Below are positions 21,950-33,355 of a stretch of 64,000 nt of DNA, piece after piece. The translations under genes were made by a program, and so were the position numbers. The stretch's first letter is position 1. Each line of letters starts with the position of its first letter. A model generated the notes under the pieces. It saw nothing but the letters and a program-made list of their open reading frames with translations. It was not told the DNA's origin and did no database searches. This DNA comes from Paralichthys olivaceus. Lineage: Eukaryota > Chordata > Actinopteri > Pleuronectiformes > Paralichthyidae. The stretch spans positions 7,886,501 to 7,950,500 of the forward strand of contig NC_091113.1 of assembly GCF_024713975.1 (NCBI RefSeq). The letters are read 5' to 3'.

Positions 21950-22097
21950 AGCTGATCAGCTCCTGCAGCGGAGTAGTTAATGTAGTTAAGGGTGATAAAG
22001 TCTCTTTAAAAACCTTGAACTCGAAACTTTCAATCGATCAATCAATATTTTATGTCTTAACATCGCTAATATGTGTCTTCTTTAAAATAATCGTTCA

Positions 22098-22098
<1 letters not shown>

Positions 22099-22137
<39 letters not shown>

Positions 22138-22150
22138 TGTGTGTGTGCGC
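22099..22150 (+). repeat. (GT)n microsatellite upstream of slc18a3
   Basis: About 25 GT units with one TTTG interruption near the 3' end. Confidence 0.95.
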
Positions 22151-23021
22151 TTCGTATCTTCAGGTTGATATCAGACTGATTTTCTGTACTGCTCGTTTAT
22201 CATTGCAGATATTTTAACTTCATGTGTTTGCGTATAAGCCAATAAGTGAATGTGACATACATTTTTTTCCACGACTCCAAAGTTAACAGTCACACACTGG
22301 ACATTACAAATAATAGAAGAAAAAAAACTTTTCCTCCCCTGCTCTTGTGGAGGAGCCGTGATGCACTCACTGGCTCTTATTGGTTGAAGTGATTGCTGCC
22401 ACCGTTGGAAATTAACATAAAGGAGGCAAGTGACGAAGGGATCCACTTGGGGGCAAGCTGCTGATGCGTCATAGCGCTTGGTGAAAAGGGGGGAGACAAA
22501 AAAAAGCGACTAAAATAGCTGCGAACCAGAGGGTTAATGTGCACCAATGGCCACGGAGTCACTCGTGGTCTCAGAGCTGAGCGCAAAAGTGCCACAGGTG
22601 ATAGGAGACATGAGCACGGAGATGAGAGTCTTGGAGCGTCGTCGGGCTGGAAAATAAGTAACCAAATCGCTCCAAACAAACGTTGCCATGTAAAATTAGC
22701 GACCGAAAACTCTGCACGGTGCAGAAAACCTGCGACTTCAACACGTCACTGCTCGAGAGATCATGAAACAAAGTCGGATGGGGCTGAGGCGAGGACAAGT
22801 TGAGGCAGCTGAAGAAAGCCATCTTCGCCGATGAAGCAGCCAAGTTCCTGTGCGCCTCTCCCTTTACGCACAGGCGAGGTCAGGACGGACAGCATCACTT
22901 TAATGTAGAGAAAACACCCATGAGTCATCCGAGGTGCTGAGAGATCGGCAGCAGACGGGGAGAAGCACAAGGACAATTTTGAACCAAAAAACTCATCTTT
23001 ACAACAAAAAAAAAGCACACC
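22151..23021 (+). promoter_or_regulatory. slc18a3: slc18a3 upstream region and 5' leader
   Basis: Increasingly GC-rich approach to slc18a3. It contains an inverted CCAAT box (ATTGG at about 22379) and a TGCGTCA AP-1/CRE-like heptamer (about 22464). By analogy with other animals the shared chat R exon should lie here, spliced over slc18a3 to chat, but I could not fix its donor site. Confidence 0.4.
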
Positions 23022-24590
23022 ATGGATGGAGAGGGGAGATCCTCCGGGCTGGCGAAATCTGCCGCCATAAAACTGTCCGAGATGGGCGAGAGAACCAAGC
23101 GGTTAGGCACAGCGATGAAGGATCCTCACCAGCAGAGACGGATCATATTAGTGATTGTTTGCGTGGCTCTCCTGCTGGACAATATGCTCTACATGGTAAT
23201 CGTGCCAATTATCCCAGACTATCTCGCTGATCTGGAGAGTGAGCAGTCCGAGCACGTCCACTTAGTGATGCACCCCAACACTTCAGGCAACAGCACAAGC
23301 CAAGACAAAATCAACAAGGACAACTTAGACGTCCAGATAGGAGTGCTCTTTGCATCCAAAGCCATCCTGCAGCTCTTAGTCAACCCGCTGTCCGGGACTT
23401 TCATAGACCGGGTTGGATATGACATCCCACTTTTAATTGGCCTCAGTGTCATGTTCGTGTCCACCTGCATATTTGCGATTGGGGAGAACTACGCGACACT
23501 CTTCGTGGCCAGAAGTTTGCAGGGCCTGGGCTCTGCCTTCGCGGACACATCTGGGATCGCGATGATCGCAGACAAATACACGGAGGAGGCGGAGAGGAGC
23601 CGGGCGCTCGGCATCGCCCTGGCCTTCATCTCTTTCGGGAGCCTGGTGGCGCCTCCCTTCGGGGGCATCCTGTACGAGTTCGCGGGCAAGAAAGTGCCCT
23701 TCATCGTGCTCGCCTGCATTTGCCTGGCGGACGGCTTCCTGCTGCTCACCGTGATCAAGCCGTTCTCCAACAGGACTAGAGAGAACATGCCAGTCGGCAC
23801 CCCCATATACAAACTCATGATTGACCCGTACATAGCTGTGGTGGCCGGGGCGCTCACAGTGTGCAACATCCCCCTGGCCTTTCTGGAGCCCACCATATCC
23901 AACTGGATGGAGACCACCATGCACTCCTCTCAGTGGGAGATGGGAATCACCTGGCTCCCAGCCTTCTTCCCTCACGTCCTCGGTGTGTACATTACAGTTA
24001 AATTGGCCGCGAAGCATCCAAATCTGCAGTGGTTCTACGGAGCGTTGGGTATGGTTATCATAGGAGCCAGCTCCTGCACAGTCCCCGCATGCAAAACTTT
24101 TGGACAGCTCATCGCCCCGTTGTGCGGTATTTGTTTTGGCATCGCGCTCGTCGACACCGCGCTGCTGCCCACACTTGCGTTCCTGGTCGACGTGCGTCAT
24201 GTTTCGGTGTATGGTAGTGTTTACGCCATAGCAGATATTTCCTATTCTGTTGCTTATGCTATGGGTCCTATAGTGGCCGGGCAGATAGTGCACAATCTCG
24301 GGTTTGTACAGCTCAATCTGGGCATGGGTCTCGTCAATGTGCTTTACGCACCAGCCTTGCTGCTGCTGCGCAACGTGTGCCAAATGAAACCGTCCTACTC
24401 AGAGCGAGATAACCTGTTAGAGGAGGCTCCGCAGGGGCTTTACGATACTATCAGGATGGAGGAGAGGAGGGCTAAGAAGAAGGGCTACAGTTCGGGAGGG
24501 AACTGCCTGCCAGTAGATGAAAATGGGTTTGATCCATTCGGAGCACAGCGGTCCTTGTCAGAAGAGTCGTCCGGTCCGGAGTACACTTAG
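23022..24590 (+). CDS. slc18a3: Vesicular acetylcholine transporter (VAChT)
   Basis: Proton/acetylcholine antiporter of synaptic vesicles (SLC18 family, major facilitator fold). One uninterrupted exon of 522 codons, as in all vertebrates, lying in the same orientation just upstream of chat. Twelve membrane segments can be followed. Key features: Asp53 in helix 1 (LLDNMLYM) and Asp405 in helix 10 ([16 protein letters not shown]), matching human D46 and D398 with a constant offset of seven. Also N-glycosylation sequons in the first luminal loop (NTSGNSTS, about 86-92), the MFS motif [14 protein letters not shown] after helix 2, and a cytoplasmic tail with the dileucine sorting motif SERDNLLEE (about 460-468). 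The start ATG has a good context (CACCATGG). Teleosts often keep two copies (a and b). Linkage to chat favours the chata-linked one. Confidence 0.97.
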   Translation: MDGEGRSSGLAKSAAIKLSEMGERTKRLGTAMKDPHQQRRIILVIVCVALLLDNMLYMVIVPIIPDYLADLESEQSEHVHLVMHPNTSGNSTSQDKINKDNLDVQIGVLFASKAILQLLVNPLSGTFIDRVGYDIPLLIGLSVMFVSTCIFAIGENYATLFVARSLQGLGSAFADTSGIAMIADKYTEEAERSRALGIALAFISFGSLVAPPFGGILYEFAGKKVPFIVLACICLADGFLLLTVIKPFSNRTRENMPVGTPIYKLMIDPYIAVVAGALTVCNIPLAFLEPTISNWMETTMHSSQWEMGITWLPAFFPHVLGVYITVKLAAKHPNLQWFYGALGMVIIGASSCTVPACKTFGQLIAPLCGICFGIALVDTALLPTLAFLVDVRHVSVYGSVYAIADISYSVAYAMGPIVAGQIVHNLGFVQLNLGMGLVNVLYAPALLLLRNVCQMKPSYSERDNLLEEAPQGLYDTIRMEERRAKKKGYSSGGNCLPVDENGFDPFGAQRSLSEESSGPEYT

Positions 24591-25229
24591 TCCGGCCACA
24601 CTCTGACCGCCCCCCTGACACATTCCCTAGAAAAGATTTGAAGGCAGACAGGCTATAATCTAGTGATCTTAACTTTTATGTAAGTACAGACGTGCAATAT
24701 AAACACCCAATCACCAAAATCATGATTGTGTGACCCGTTCTCCAAAGTTTACTTCTTTTTTTCTTTCTCACTGTGATTTCATTGTGTCGAACAAGTCTAT
24801 GTATCGTTTGTCATGGACGTATAACTGGAGTTTTGTGAGAGATCTATCAGCTACCGTTGAATTTCTGTGTATTGTAAAAAAAAAAAAGATATAAATATAG
24901 ATTAATGTGCGTTCGAGATTATATGGGACCAACTATAAACAGCACATTTCCCCCTTACACAAAAACAGCCTATATTTTTAGTCTCTGAGGAAACTTTTTT
25001 TACTCGCACATCAAAGGCCTCATTTTCTTAGTTTTTCTCTTAAACAATTCGTAAAAAAGTAAATTTTAATTTTTAACAAATGGGCCTGTTTGCTATTATT
25101 TTTTATCTCTCATGTTTTTTGTTGTTGTTTGAAATTAAATGTACTGTAATAAATGGATTTTGTACATATGTGGATATACATGCACAATGTAAATTGTAAG
25201 AAAAAAAATACGTGGACCTCTACAAAGTG

Positions 25230-25273
25230 ACTGTGTGTGTTTGTGTGTGCGCGCGCGCGTGTGTGTGTGTGTG
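25230..25273. repeat. Alternating purine-pyrimidine tract (TG)n(CG)n(TG)n
   Basis: TG repeats run into GCGCGCGCG and back into TG repeats, a sequence type prone to left-handed Z-DNA. It lies between slc18a3 and chat, probably in the slc18a3 3' UTR. Confidence 0.85.
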
Positions 25274-25334
25274 GGAAGTCAGTCTCCTGAAGATGGACAA
25301 ACATGTAGGCTACTCATTTACCGACTGTGGTTTT

Positions 25335-25340
25335 AATAAA
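25335..25340 (+). terminator. Candidate poly(A) signal of slc18a3
   Basis: AATAAA about 745 bp after the stop. An earlier AATAAA at about 25149 is an alternative. Confidence 0.4.
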
Positions 25341-26039
25341 TCTCTGTTTGGATCCGTGACAGTGGGGATTTCTTTTCATTCTCATTTCTTCAACTTCACA
25401 TGAATCGAAAACAGCAAAACTGGACGGTTGTTTTTCTTCGTTAGAAATATGAAGAATGTTGGTTTTAAAAATGGCAATAATTGTTATTCTGTTCCTTGTA
25501 GACGCATTAAAATATAAAGGTTGGGGAATGATCTCAGTGGGATTTAGTTTTGTGTAAAGAATGAAAAAGGCACAAACGTTTCTCTTGTGAATGAATAAAA
25601 ACTATAAAAAGTGTAACAAGCATTTGAGTTCCACAAGTTCTGCTTCTGATGGTGCACAAACTCACACACACTAAAGAAAGAGAGCACACATAGAAAATAT
25701 ATTAAACAAATGGATAAAGATCCAAGTGCAAACAGTTTAATAAATGATGCTCCAGCTAATAGTCGCATCCCATATGGCTGAAAAACTCTGCAGACATTAA
25801 TCTGACCAGAAGAAGCTCCACACAGTGACTGTCATCTCCTGAAACTCACGGTTTCTCATGTATTAACAGTATTATGGGATCTGGGTGGGGGTTGAGGGTT
25901 GTTGGGTGGTGGTGGTGGGTTGAAGCTGTCAGATAATATGTTCTTCGAATAGATGAGGATGGGAGGAGTTTCGTGCCTCGAGGGGGAAGGTAGACGCAAA
26001 CACCTTCAGCATCTCCCTCTTTTTCTTTTTTTTTTTTAA

Positions 26040-26205
26040 TGCTTTTCCACTTTTAACGTGGAGCCGCAGCCTTATGGCGAAGCGCGCAGGGGAGCGAGGA
26101 GCAGCAGTCCAGCACAGGAGCGGAGCTTTACTCTAATATGGGATTTCAAGGCGTGTGTGGACGTGGCAGGCACATGCACACTTCTTTGGGCTCTACACCG
26201 ATCAG
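26040..26205 (+). other. chat: Candidate non-coding 5' exon of chat with two upstream reading frames
   Basis: GC-rich segment ending in a strong donor (ATCAG|GTAAGA, 26205/26206). It would splice to the acceptor GTGCAG at 26778, joining the exon that carries the chat ATG. It contains an ATG at 26074 opening a 20-codon frame that stops at 26136. A second ATG at 26138 would run across the splice and stop after RE-G-C in the next exon. The 5' end is unknown. Confidence 0.45.
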
Positions 26206-26853
26206 GTAAGACTCCTACTTTACTTCTTTCTCTCCTTTAAATGATAACAATGGAGATTTATTTGTTAAAACTTATCCACTGTGCGCAAAAGTCCACTTTT
26301 CCTCTCACATCGAATTTCTAAAGTGGTTTAATCGTTAATCACTTTGTTTGTTTTCAGCTGCTTTCAGTGACACCAACTTATATTCAGTTATACAGAATTA
26401 CACTTTTACATATATTCCTTTAAGTCATATTCTGACTGACAGAGTCTTTAGAAAATTCAACTTCAAGGAGAATAAGTAAAAACCTTTTCCTTTTATTTTA
26501 TTTCTTTTAATGAAAACACAATTTTGGACACTGAAATATTTATTAATGTTTAAGAGATACTGTGTCTGTGGTTGTGAGCGACGAGACGCAGCCGGAATTC
26601 AAGGACACAAGCAGCCAATTGCATTAGGCTGCCAAATGATAAAGAATGGATGCGTGCGTGGCTCAACATCAGACAGCACCGCTTATAGCTCCATGTTTCC
26701 AGGCCTGATTTCATCCACCATGTTTTCTTTTTTTTTACTGTTTTCTAATAATCGAATGTCTTCACGTGCTTCGTGCAGGGAAGGCTGCTGAACTCGAACC
26801 ACCTACTGAGGGTTTCCACTTTATTTCCCCCCTGAGCGGAGTAGAATGCAAAG

Positions 26854-29800
26854 ATGCCAATCCTGCAGAAAGAGACGGCCAGAGACCGAGAGGACCAAGT
26901 ATGAAAACATGTCACTGACTATATCCTGGATCAGTTTTTTCTGCTGCTCATCATCCTCCACATTAAGATGCCCTGCTGAGAGCTGTCGCTGTCCGCGGTG
27001 CTGAAGTTCACAAACAAGCGCTGCTGGGTTTCAGCACCAGGGACAGCGCCACCTTCAATTACATAATTGGCCGCTAGGGGCGAAAATTGCACAGCAGGCT
27101 CTTCATCCACCAGAGTTTGGAAACCTTCGTCCCTTTATTTATTTTATGGTGCAGTTATTTGATAAACTCGGAGGCAGTTGAGATTTATATTACACTGTTG
27201 TTGCATTATCAGTATTCTGGTTTAACTGTGTCTGAAAACAATTTGTGGGGTTTTGTTTCTTCCAGGTTACATTTTATGTATCATTGCAGATATTTCAAGT
27301 GATTACTACACGGTCCTCATTTCCAGGAATCCACAGCTACATATTGTACTTATTGTACACTTCCAATGTTCTGATCAATATTAACATCTTAGTTTTACAA
27401 CTGTATCCAGCACACAAATGATCAAACACCACACACATATTAAAATGAATTAGCATTCTTCCCATGAGGCTGTGGAATCTATTCTCAAACAGGCCTTAGA
27501 GGTTTTAGGATTAATTATTAACTCTGCTTCTAATAATAAAAGCGTAAAAGAAAAGATGTGAGGGATTTCTTACTTTAACGAGGGGCATATTTAATGCTAA
27601 ACTGCTGCTGTCCTTTCATTACTCCGTATGTGTATTTATGCCACTCGACATCAGGGGCTGCCAAAGGTCCCAGTGCCCCCGCTGAAACAAACCCTGGACA
27701 CGTACCTGAGGTGCGTCCAGCACCTGGTGAAGGAGGAGCAGTTCAAGAGAACGAAGGCCATGGTGGAGAAGTTCGGGGCCCCTGGGGGAGTCGGAGACCA
27801 GCTCCAGAAGAAGCTTTTAGAGAGGAGGGACAAAACGACCAACTGGGTAAATTGTCACATCTACACCACAGAAGAGACGCTGCTGCTGTTTGCCTTTGCA
27901 GAAAAAAACACAAATGTATGCCTAAATCAATTAAGATATTTGAAGTGGTAATATATGTTGCTGTGAAAGACTCAAACAATGCAATATATTGAATTTGATA
28001 TTTTACTATATCAGCTTTTGTTATTCTGCCAAAACAAAGTATCGGATTCCTCTGTTCTACTGAAAATAAAAACAAGCTCAGATTTAGTCTCCTATATAAG
28101 ATTCCTATACATCATCCATTCATTTATAAGAGAGTGGAAAACAGTGAACAACCTGGGGACAAAGATTTATCAGAGCCTCTGCTCGTCCTCTGTCGCTTCA
28201 ATCTCTGCTCGTGCGTCTGGGTGATCGGTGAGTGCACATCTCATCCAGCTCAGTGAAATCTATCACACTCCCACACTCACAATGACGATCTCTATCACTC
28301 TCTCTCTCATCTGGCATTGATACACTCTAATGGTTTTTTGTTTTTGTTTGTTTGTTTGTTTCTTACTCTGTTGCCCACAGGGCTCCACTTTAGTGGTAAT
28401 AACTTGAGTCCAAAACGTTAAAAGAAGAAACATCTCTTAAATTGCGTCCCTGTGCTTTTGTTATCCAGGTCTATGACTACTGGCTGGAGGACATGTACCT
28501 GAACAACAGGTTGGCTCTGCCGGTCAACTCCAGCCCTGTCATGGTGTTTCCCAAGCAGACGTTCAGAGATCAGAAAGATGCCCTCAGGTACGTGCTGCAC
28601 TTCAGACAATCAAATATTTGCATGTAGCGAGTTATTTATTCACCCTCCTTTGTCAGACACTGAAGGTCTCTGAGATTCAGACTCTGTAGGTCAATGAAAG
28701 AATCGATCAAACTGTTTCCAAACATCACTGTAAGACAACATGTTCCATGTTATCGAGTTTGACAGAAAATCATCATCATCAAATAGGGAGAGTCCTTCAT
28801 GTGGGGCAATAGGCCAGAACACAAAAGTTATTTTTTTCACTGACAATTAATCTTACAATTAATTAATAATTAATTGATTGATTGGCAAAAAAAAAAAAAA
28901 ACAACACTGAAATTCCAATCATTAAGTTGATCGACTAATCTCTTCATCGCCGCTGGACACATCTCATTCTCTAATATATCTGTTGCTCTGTGAGAAACAG
29001 CATTTAAAACCACTTCTTTGAATTAGGACATTTCAGTGAGGTACATAAATGGAGCATGTGGCACCGAAACAGTGACTGAAATCAGACTATGTGATGGTCA
29101 CTTTGACAAATGTAAAATCAGGTTCACAGGACTGAACGTTACACATCATCACTAATGATAGAAAATCTACATGTTGTTCAGATCTGTAGCTGCTGACACG
29201 GTCTATGTTCTTCTCAGACACAGACTCAGATTAAGATCTGAATTACAGACATGGAAAGAATCACCGGCATCATCTCTCTGCCAAATCTCTGCCCGTTATT
29301 AAATGAGTGGTCAACCAGACATTACACCAGTCCATCCAGCCCTATAACTCAACATTAGCTTTTGTCAGCTTGTGCCGCACTAACTGAATATTTCCAGAGC
29401 CCCCCGAGCGGCTGGTAATCTACTGACACGGCCACTTATTAGATTGGGAGTGATGAGGCCAAGCTCTCCGCAGTGACTGCTAGTCAGGCCTCGTTTTGGG
29501 GTGTGGTGCGCTGCGGCCGCCTCTTTGTATTGATCTAGCTTTGAACGTAATAACAACAAGACGAATGACATACAGCACAAGATCTGACAGGGCTCTGTGT
29601 TTCCCTATTTGCCCGCACCTCCCACTCACACAGAGAGACTGCCTCTCTTTCGCCAACACAGGAAACACACACACAGCCAATCACTGTATCCAAGTAATTT
29701 GCCTTAATGTGATTACTGTTGAGATGAGAGAGCGTCTATTTGTAATCACCAGCCTGTCTGCTGTATGTTCAGTGATACAGCAAACTTCTTTTAAGTTTGT

Positions 29801-32800
29801 CTTTTTCAATCTTCTAAGATTCGCTGCTCAACTCATCAGAGGCGCGTTGGACTATAAGGGACTCATTGATGAGTAAGTACCTTTGGAGTGAGGTCAGTCA
29901 GTTGCACATGAAAGTAAAGTGAAGTATAATAATGATGAGTCATGACTCTCAGATCTGACATTGTGTGATTACGTCTGTCAGGCGAGCGCTGCCGGTGGAG
30001 TCCGCTCGCGGGCAGTTAGCTGGAACCCCTCTGTGTATGGAGCAGTACTACCGCCTCTTCACCTCCTACCGCTACCCGGGGCTAAAGACAGACACGCTGA
30101 AGGTGCAGACGAACGCAGCCTCCTCTTCGGCGCCAGAGCACATCATTGTGGCGTGCAAGAACCAGGTCAGGACGCCAGAGTCTGGGGAGACTTTTTATGA
30201 TCAGTCACACTTCTAACCTGGAGACAGGGAGAATATATGTAAATATAAATGTAAAAACGTATCATCCATCAATTGAAAAAGTTAAAATCTTTAAAAACGC
30301 TTGTGTCATGTGTAGTCTGCAAAGAAGAGACAATATTTTTGACTACGGGCCCGTCATGTGTGTTTGCAAATTAGCATTTTATACATTTATCTCATCGTGC
30401 CTATAAATGACCACAGAACGACACTCTTACTAATCATGTTCTGGGAATTATCAATCTGCGGCACACAGGGACAGTCCCCATGGAGATACAGGCAGTTAAC
30501 AGAATTACTGTTGATTGAATCCACCACTTCACTGAGAGCTCCCTTGAACAGCATCTTTAAGGAGTCACGTTTTTTTTGAAGCACCATTTTTAGTTCCTGC
30601 CATAGTATCCTGGCTTATCTTAGCTACACCAGACTAATAACAGCATGTGGAAGTGGCATGGTTGTGGATATTTCAGGTGCATACTGTCTATATTTAGTGT
30701 TCCTGCTTTTCTTTGTAGTTTTTTGTGTTGGATGTCGTGGCGAATGGCAAGCAGCTCAACGAGATGGAGATTTTATCCCAACTGGAGAAGATCATGAAAA
30801 TGGCAGAAAACGCTGAAGAGAGACTTCCTCCTTTTGGTATCCTGACGTCTGATGGGAGAACAGAATGGGCACAAGCCAGAGATGCACTGACAAAAGGTCT
30901 CGGCTCCAACATTTTTGATTTCTAATCCCAGCTACGATCACTTTCAGGAGTTCATCAATCATAAAACCTTTTCTAGAAGGAAAATACAAAATGTGCCATA
31001 TTTTTTCTGCTTCCTTCTGCCATCCAGAACAAACCAACAGGGACTCTCTGGCTCTGATCGAGAGCTGTCTGTGTGTGGTGTGTCTGGATGAACCCAGCGG
31101 CCTGGTGCCCAGTGACACCAACAGGGCCTTGCTGATGTTGCACGGTGGCGGCCGCGAGAAGAACGGGGCAAACCGCTGGTACGACAAGTCAATGCAGGTA
31201 GGACCACGTTCAGAGTTATTCAATAACGAATAAAGATTTTGCTCCTTTCGTTAATCAAGAGTCTCTCAGTTTGTTGTAGGAATGGACGGGACTTGCGGGG
31301 TCGTGTGCGACCATTCTCCATTCGAGGGGATAGTTCTGGTGCAGTGCTCTGAATACCTGATGAAATATATGTAAGTCAGGCCAGTGCAGTGACATGTAAC
31401 CATACTTTTACCTCAAGAAATGCTGCTGAAGACATGTTTGAGACGTAAATGTAGATTTTTTTCAAACAGAACTGGGAGTCCCTCCAAGACGGCGAGGGCT
31501 TTCAGCATCAGAGAACTCCCCCCTCCAAGGAAACTCCTCTGGAAATGCAGCCCCCACGTCCAGGGTCTACTAACGGCATCTGGAGACAGACTCCAGAGGC
31601 AAGAACAGCACAAACAAACACATCCACTGATAAATAGACGTCTTTCAAGAGACATCAGGTCTAACATCTCTTGTGCTTTCTCCTTCAGGCTGGTGAATAA
31701 TCTTGACATGGATGTTTTCAAGTTCACAGCTTATGGAAAAGAATTCATCAAAAGGCAGAATATGAGTCCAGATGCGTTTATACAAGTTGCATTACAACTT
31801 GCATTTTACAAGTAAAGAAAAAAAATTATTTTATCCATGTTTCAATTTTATAAAAGATCCCTTGGTCACATCCTGGTCATATCCCCATGATCCTGTCCGT
31901 CATGTGCTCAGATGCAGAGGAAGGCTCGTGTCCACATATGAGAGCGCGTCCATCAGGCGTTTCCAGGAAGGTCGGGTAGACAACATTCGCTCTGCCACCC
32001 AAGAGGCCCTGGCCTTCGTGAAGTCCATGACAGACGAGAGGGTCAATTTCTCCGTGAGTCATTTTTCTCACTTTGACCCCAATTACTGAGTAACTCCCAT
32101 ATTACTGCCCATCACGCCGGCTTTAATGAAACAGGTGCGATCGGCCCCCTCGGCATGCCAAACCCGGAGTCTCCATTCAAACAGATGATCTCCCTGCAGA
32201 TTTACCGGAGCTATGAAACATGTATTTACTGGATGTACTGTTCTCTTCAACAGGACTCAGAAAAAATGAAGCGATTGAGGGATGCAATTAAGTCCCAGAC
32301 AAATTATACAATTGCAGTAAGTATTTTAAAACACTTCTTATGTAGAATGGCACTTATATCTCCACAAAGGCCCGACAGTCTCATTGAATTCAATCAATCA
32401 GCACCAAATTACACACACATAGAAATCAGCTATATTATATATATTCCAGTGTTAAAGAAAGTACAAAGAAATCCTGGATCTGCTCCCTGTTCTGGATCCA
32501 CACCAAAGGGAAAAACTTAAGCCCAGAATTGGGTGATAAAGTTTGTGGTCCAACTGCAACTGAGGTGGTTCACTGAACATCCACAGTTCAGTACTACTTG
32601 AACAGTACGGTGGAAAAAGTACTTTATACAAAACTAGGGCTGGGCCTTAATCTAAAAGACGTCGTTAGCACTGAGTAAAAATATAAAACTGTCTTTCAGG
32701 CGATTACAGGAATGGCTATAGACAATCATTTCCTCGGGCTCCTGAGAATCTCAAGGGAGATGAACATGGAAAAGCCAGAGATCTTCTGTGATGAGACGTA

Positions 32801-33355
32801 TGTGGCCAGTAACCACTTCATCCTCTCCACCAGTCAGGTAACATGGCATCCTTCGACATTTTAACATGTGACCTTGTTTTGCTTACAGTTATTGCTTTAA
32901 AGTTCAGTCTCTGCTTGCACTTTGACGTCAACATACAGAGTGGATGAAGATGAAAAATAAAAACTGATGCTGATAGTATTTAACTGCTTTACATGTTATT
33001 AATTCAATGTCTTCCCTTTCCTCCTAATTTCTGTCAGTTTCTAGTCTTTCTCTTGAGGTTGACCCTGACTGTGTCCTCCCTTCTCCAGGTTCCGACCACA
33101 GTGGAGATGTTCTGTTGCTACGGCCCTGTGGTGCCCAACGGCTATGGCGCCTGCTACAACCCGCAGTCAGACCACATCATCTTCTGCGTGTCTAGTTTCT
33201 GGGAGAACACAGAGACGAGCTCAGCCGTGTTCGTCAAAGCCCTGAACGAGGGCCTGCTGGAAATCAGGGACCTGTGCAATAGAGGAAGCGCTGCAGCGGC
33301 CAAACTGGTAGAAAGCAGCCAAGGAGCCGCTCTGCCTCATAAATCAGGGAAGTAA
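26854..33355 (+). CDS. chat: Choline O-acetyltransferase
   Basis: Makes acetylcholine from acetyl-CoA and choline in cholinergic neurons, working with the neighbouring VAChT. Coding exons: 26854-26898, 27655-27846, 28469-28587, 29819-29872, 29982-30165, 30719-30896, 31028-31197, 31270-31370, 31470-31598, 31689-31811, 31912-32053, 32254-32316, 32700-32837, 33089-33355. The phases close to 634 aa (human M form is 630). The start [15 protein letters not shown] resembles mammalian MPILEK. Landmarks: [13 protein letters not shown] at the N-terminus of the carnitine/choline acyltransferase fold, catalytic His329 in [32 protein letters not shown] (choline/CoA region), and LSTSQVPT then [14 protein letters not shown] near the C-terminus. 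Intron 9 uses a GC donor. slc18a3 lies 2.3 kb upstream, the conserved cholinergic locus layout. Confidence 0.97.
26985..27005 (-). promoter_or_regulatory. RE1/NRSE (REST) site 1 in chat intron 1
   Basis: On the reverse strand: TTCAGCACC, GC, GGACAGCGAC. Only two bases differ from the classic 21-bp RE1 (one in the loose central spacer, one next to last). It is 86 bp past the exon 1 donor. Confidence 0.8.
27030..27050 (+). promoter_or_regulatory. RE1/NRSE (REST) site 2 in chat intron 1
   Basis: On the forward strand: TTCAGCACC, AG, GGACAGCGCC. One base differs from the classic RE1, in the spacer. It forms an inverted pair with site 1, with 24 bp between the two motifs. Confidence 0.85.
31599..31688 (+). 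other. chat: In-frame 90-nt GC-AG intron of chat
   Basis: Donor CAGAG|GCAAGA and acceptor CTCCTTCAG|GC. The conserved protein join is LQR-LVNNLD, and no GT donor fits the phase. The intron is 30 codons long with no stop in the chat frame, so an unspliced transcript would still encode a full-length enzyme with 30 extra, Arg/Gln/His-rich residues. Confidence 0.75.
32360..32512 (-). repeat. Fish interspersed repeat fragment in chat intron 12
   Basis: Reads AAAGGCCCGACAGTCTC, TGAATTCAATCAA, CAGCACCAAATTACACAC and ATCCTGGATCTGCTCC. This is the reverse-strand order of modules seen at 18201-18584. Confidence 0.55.

Noticed and set aside
23433-24383. 316-codon open frame antisense to slc18a3
   Set aside because: Antisense shadow of a GC-rich conserved coding exon; histidine/glycine/arginine-rich composition without domain.
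26780-26800. Reverse-strand GGTTCGAGTTC resembling a tRNA B box
   Set aside because: No A box or cloverleaf can be drawn around it; it lies in the chat ATG exon.
27066-27085. CTCF-like GGCCGCTAGGGGCG next to the RE1 pair
   Set aside because: One G short in the core, which breaks the zinc-finger spacing; not counted as a site.
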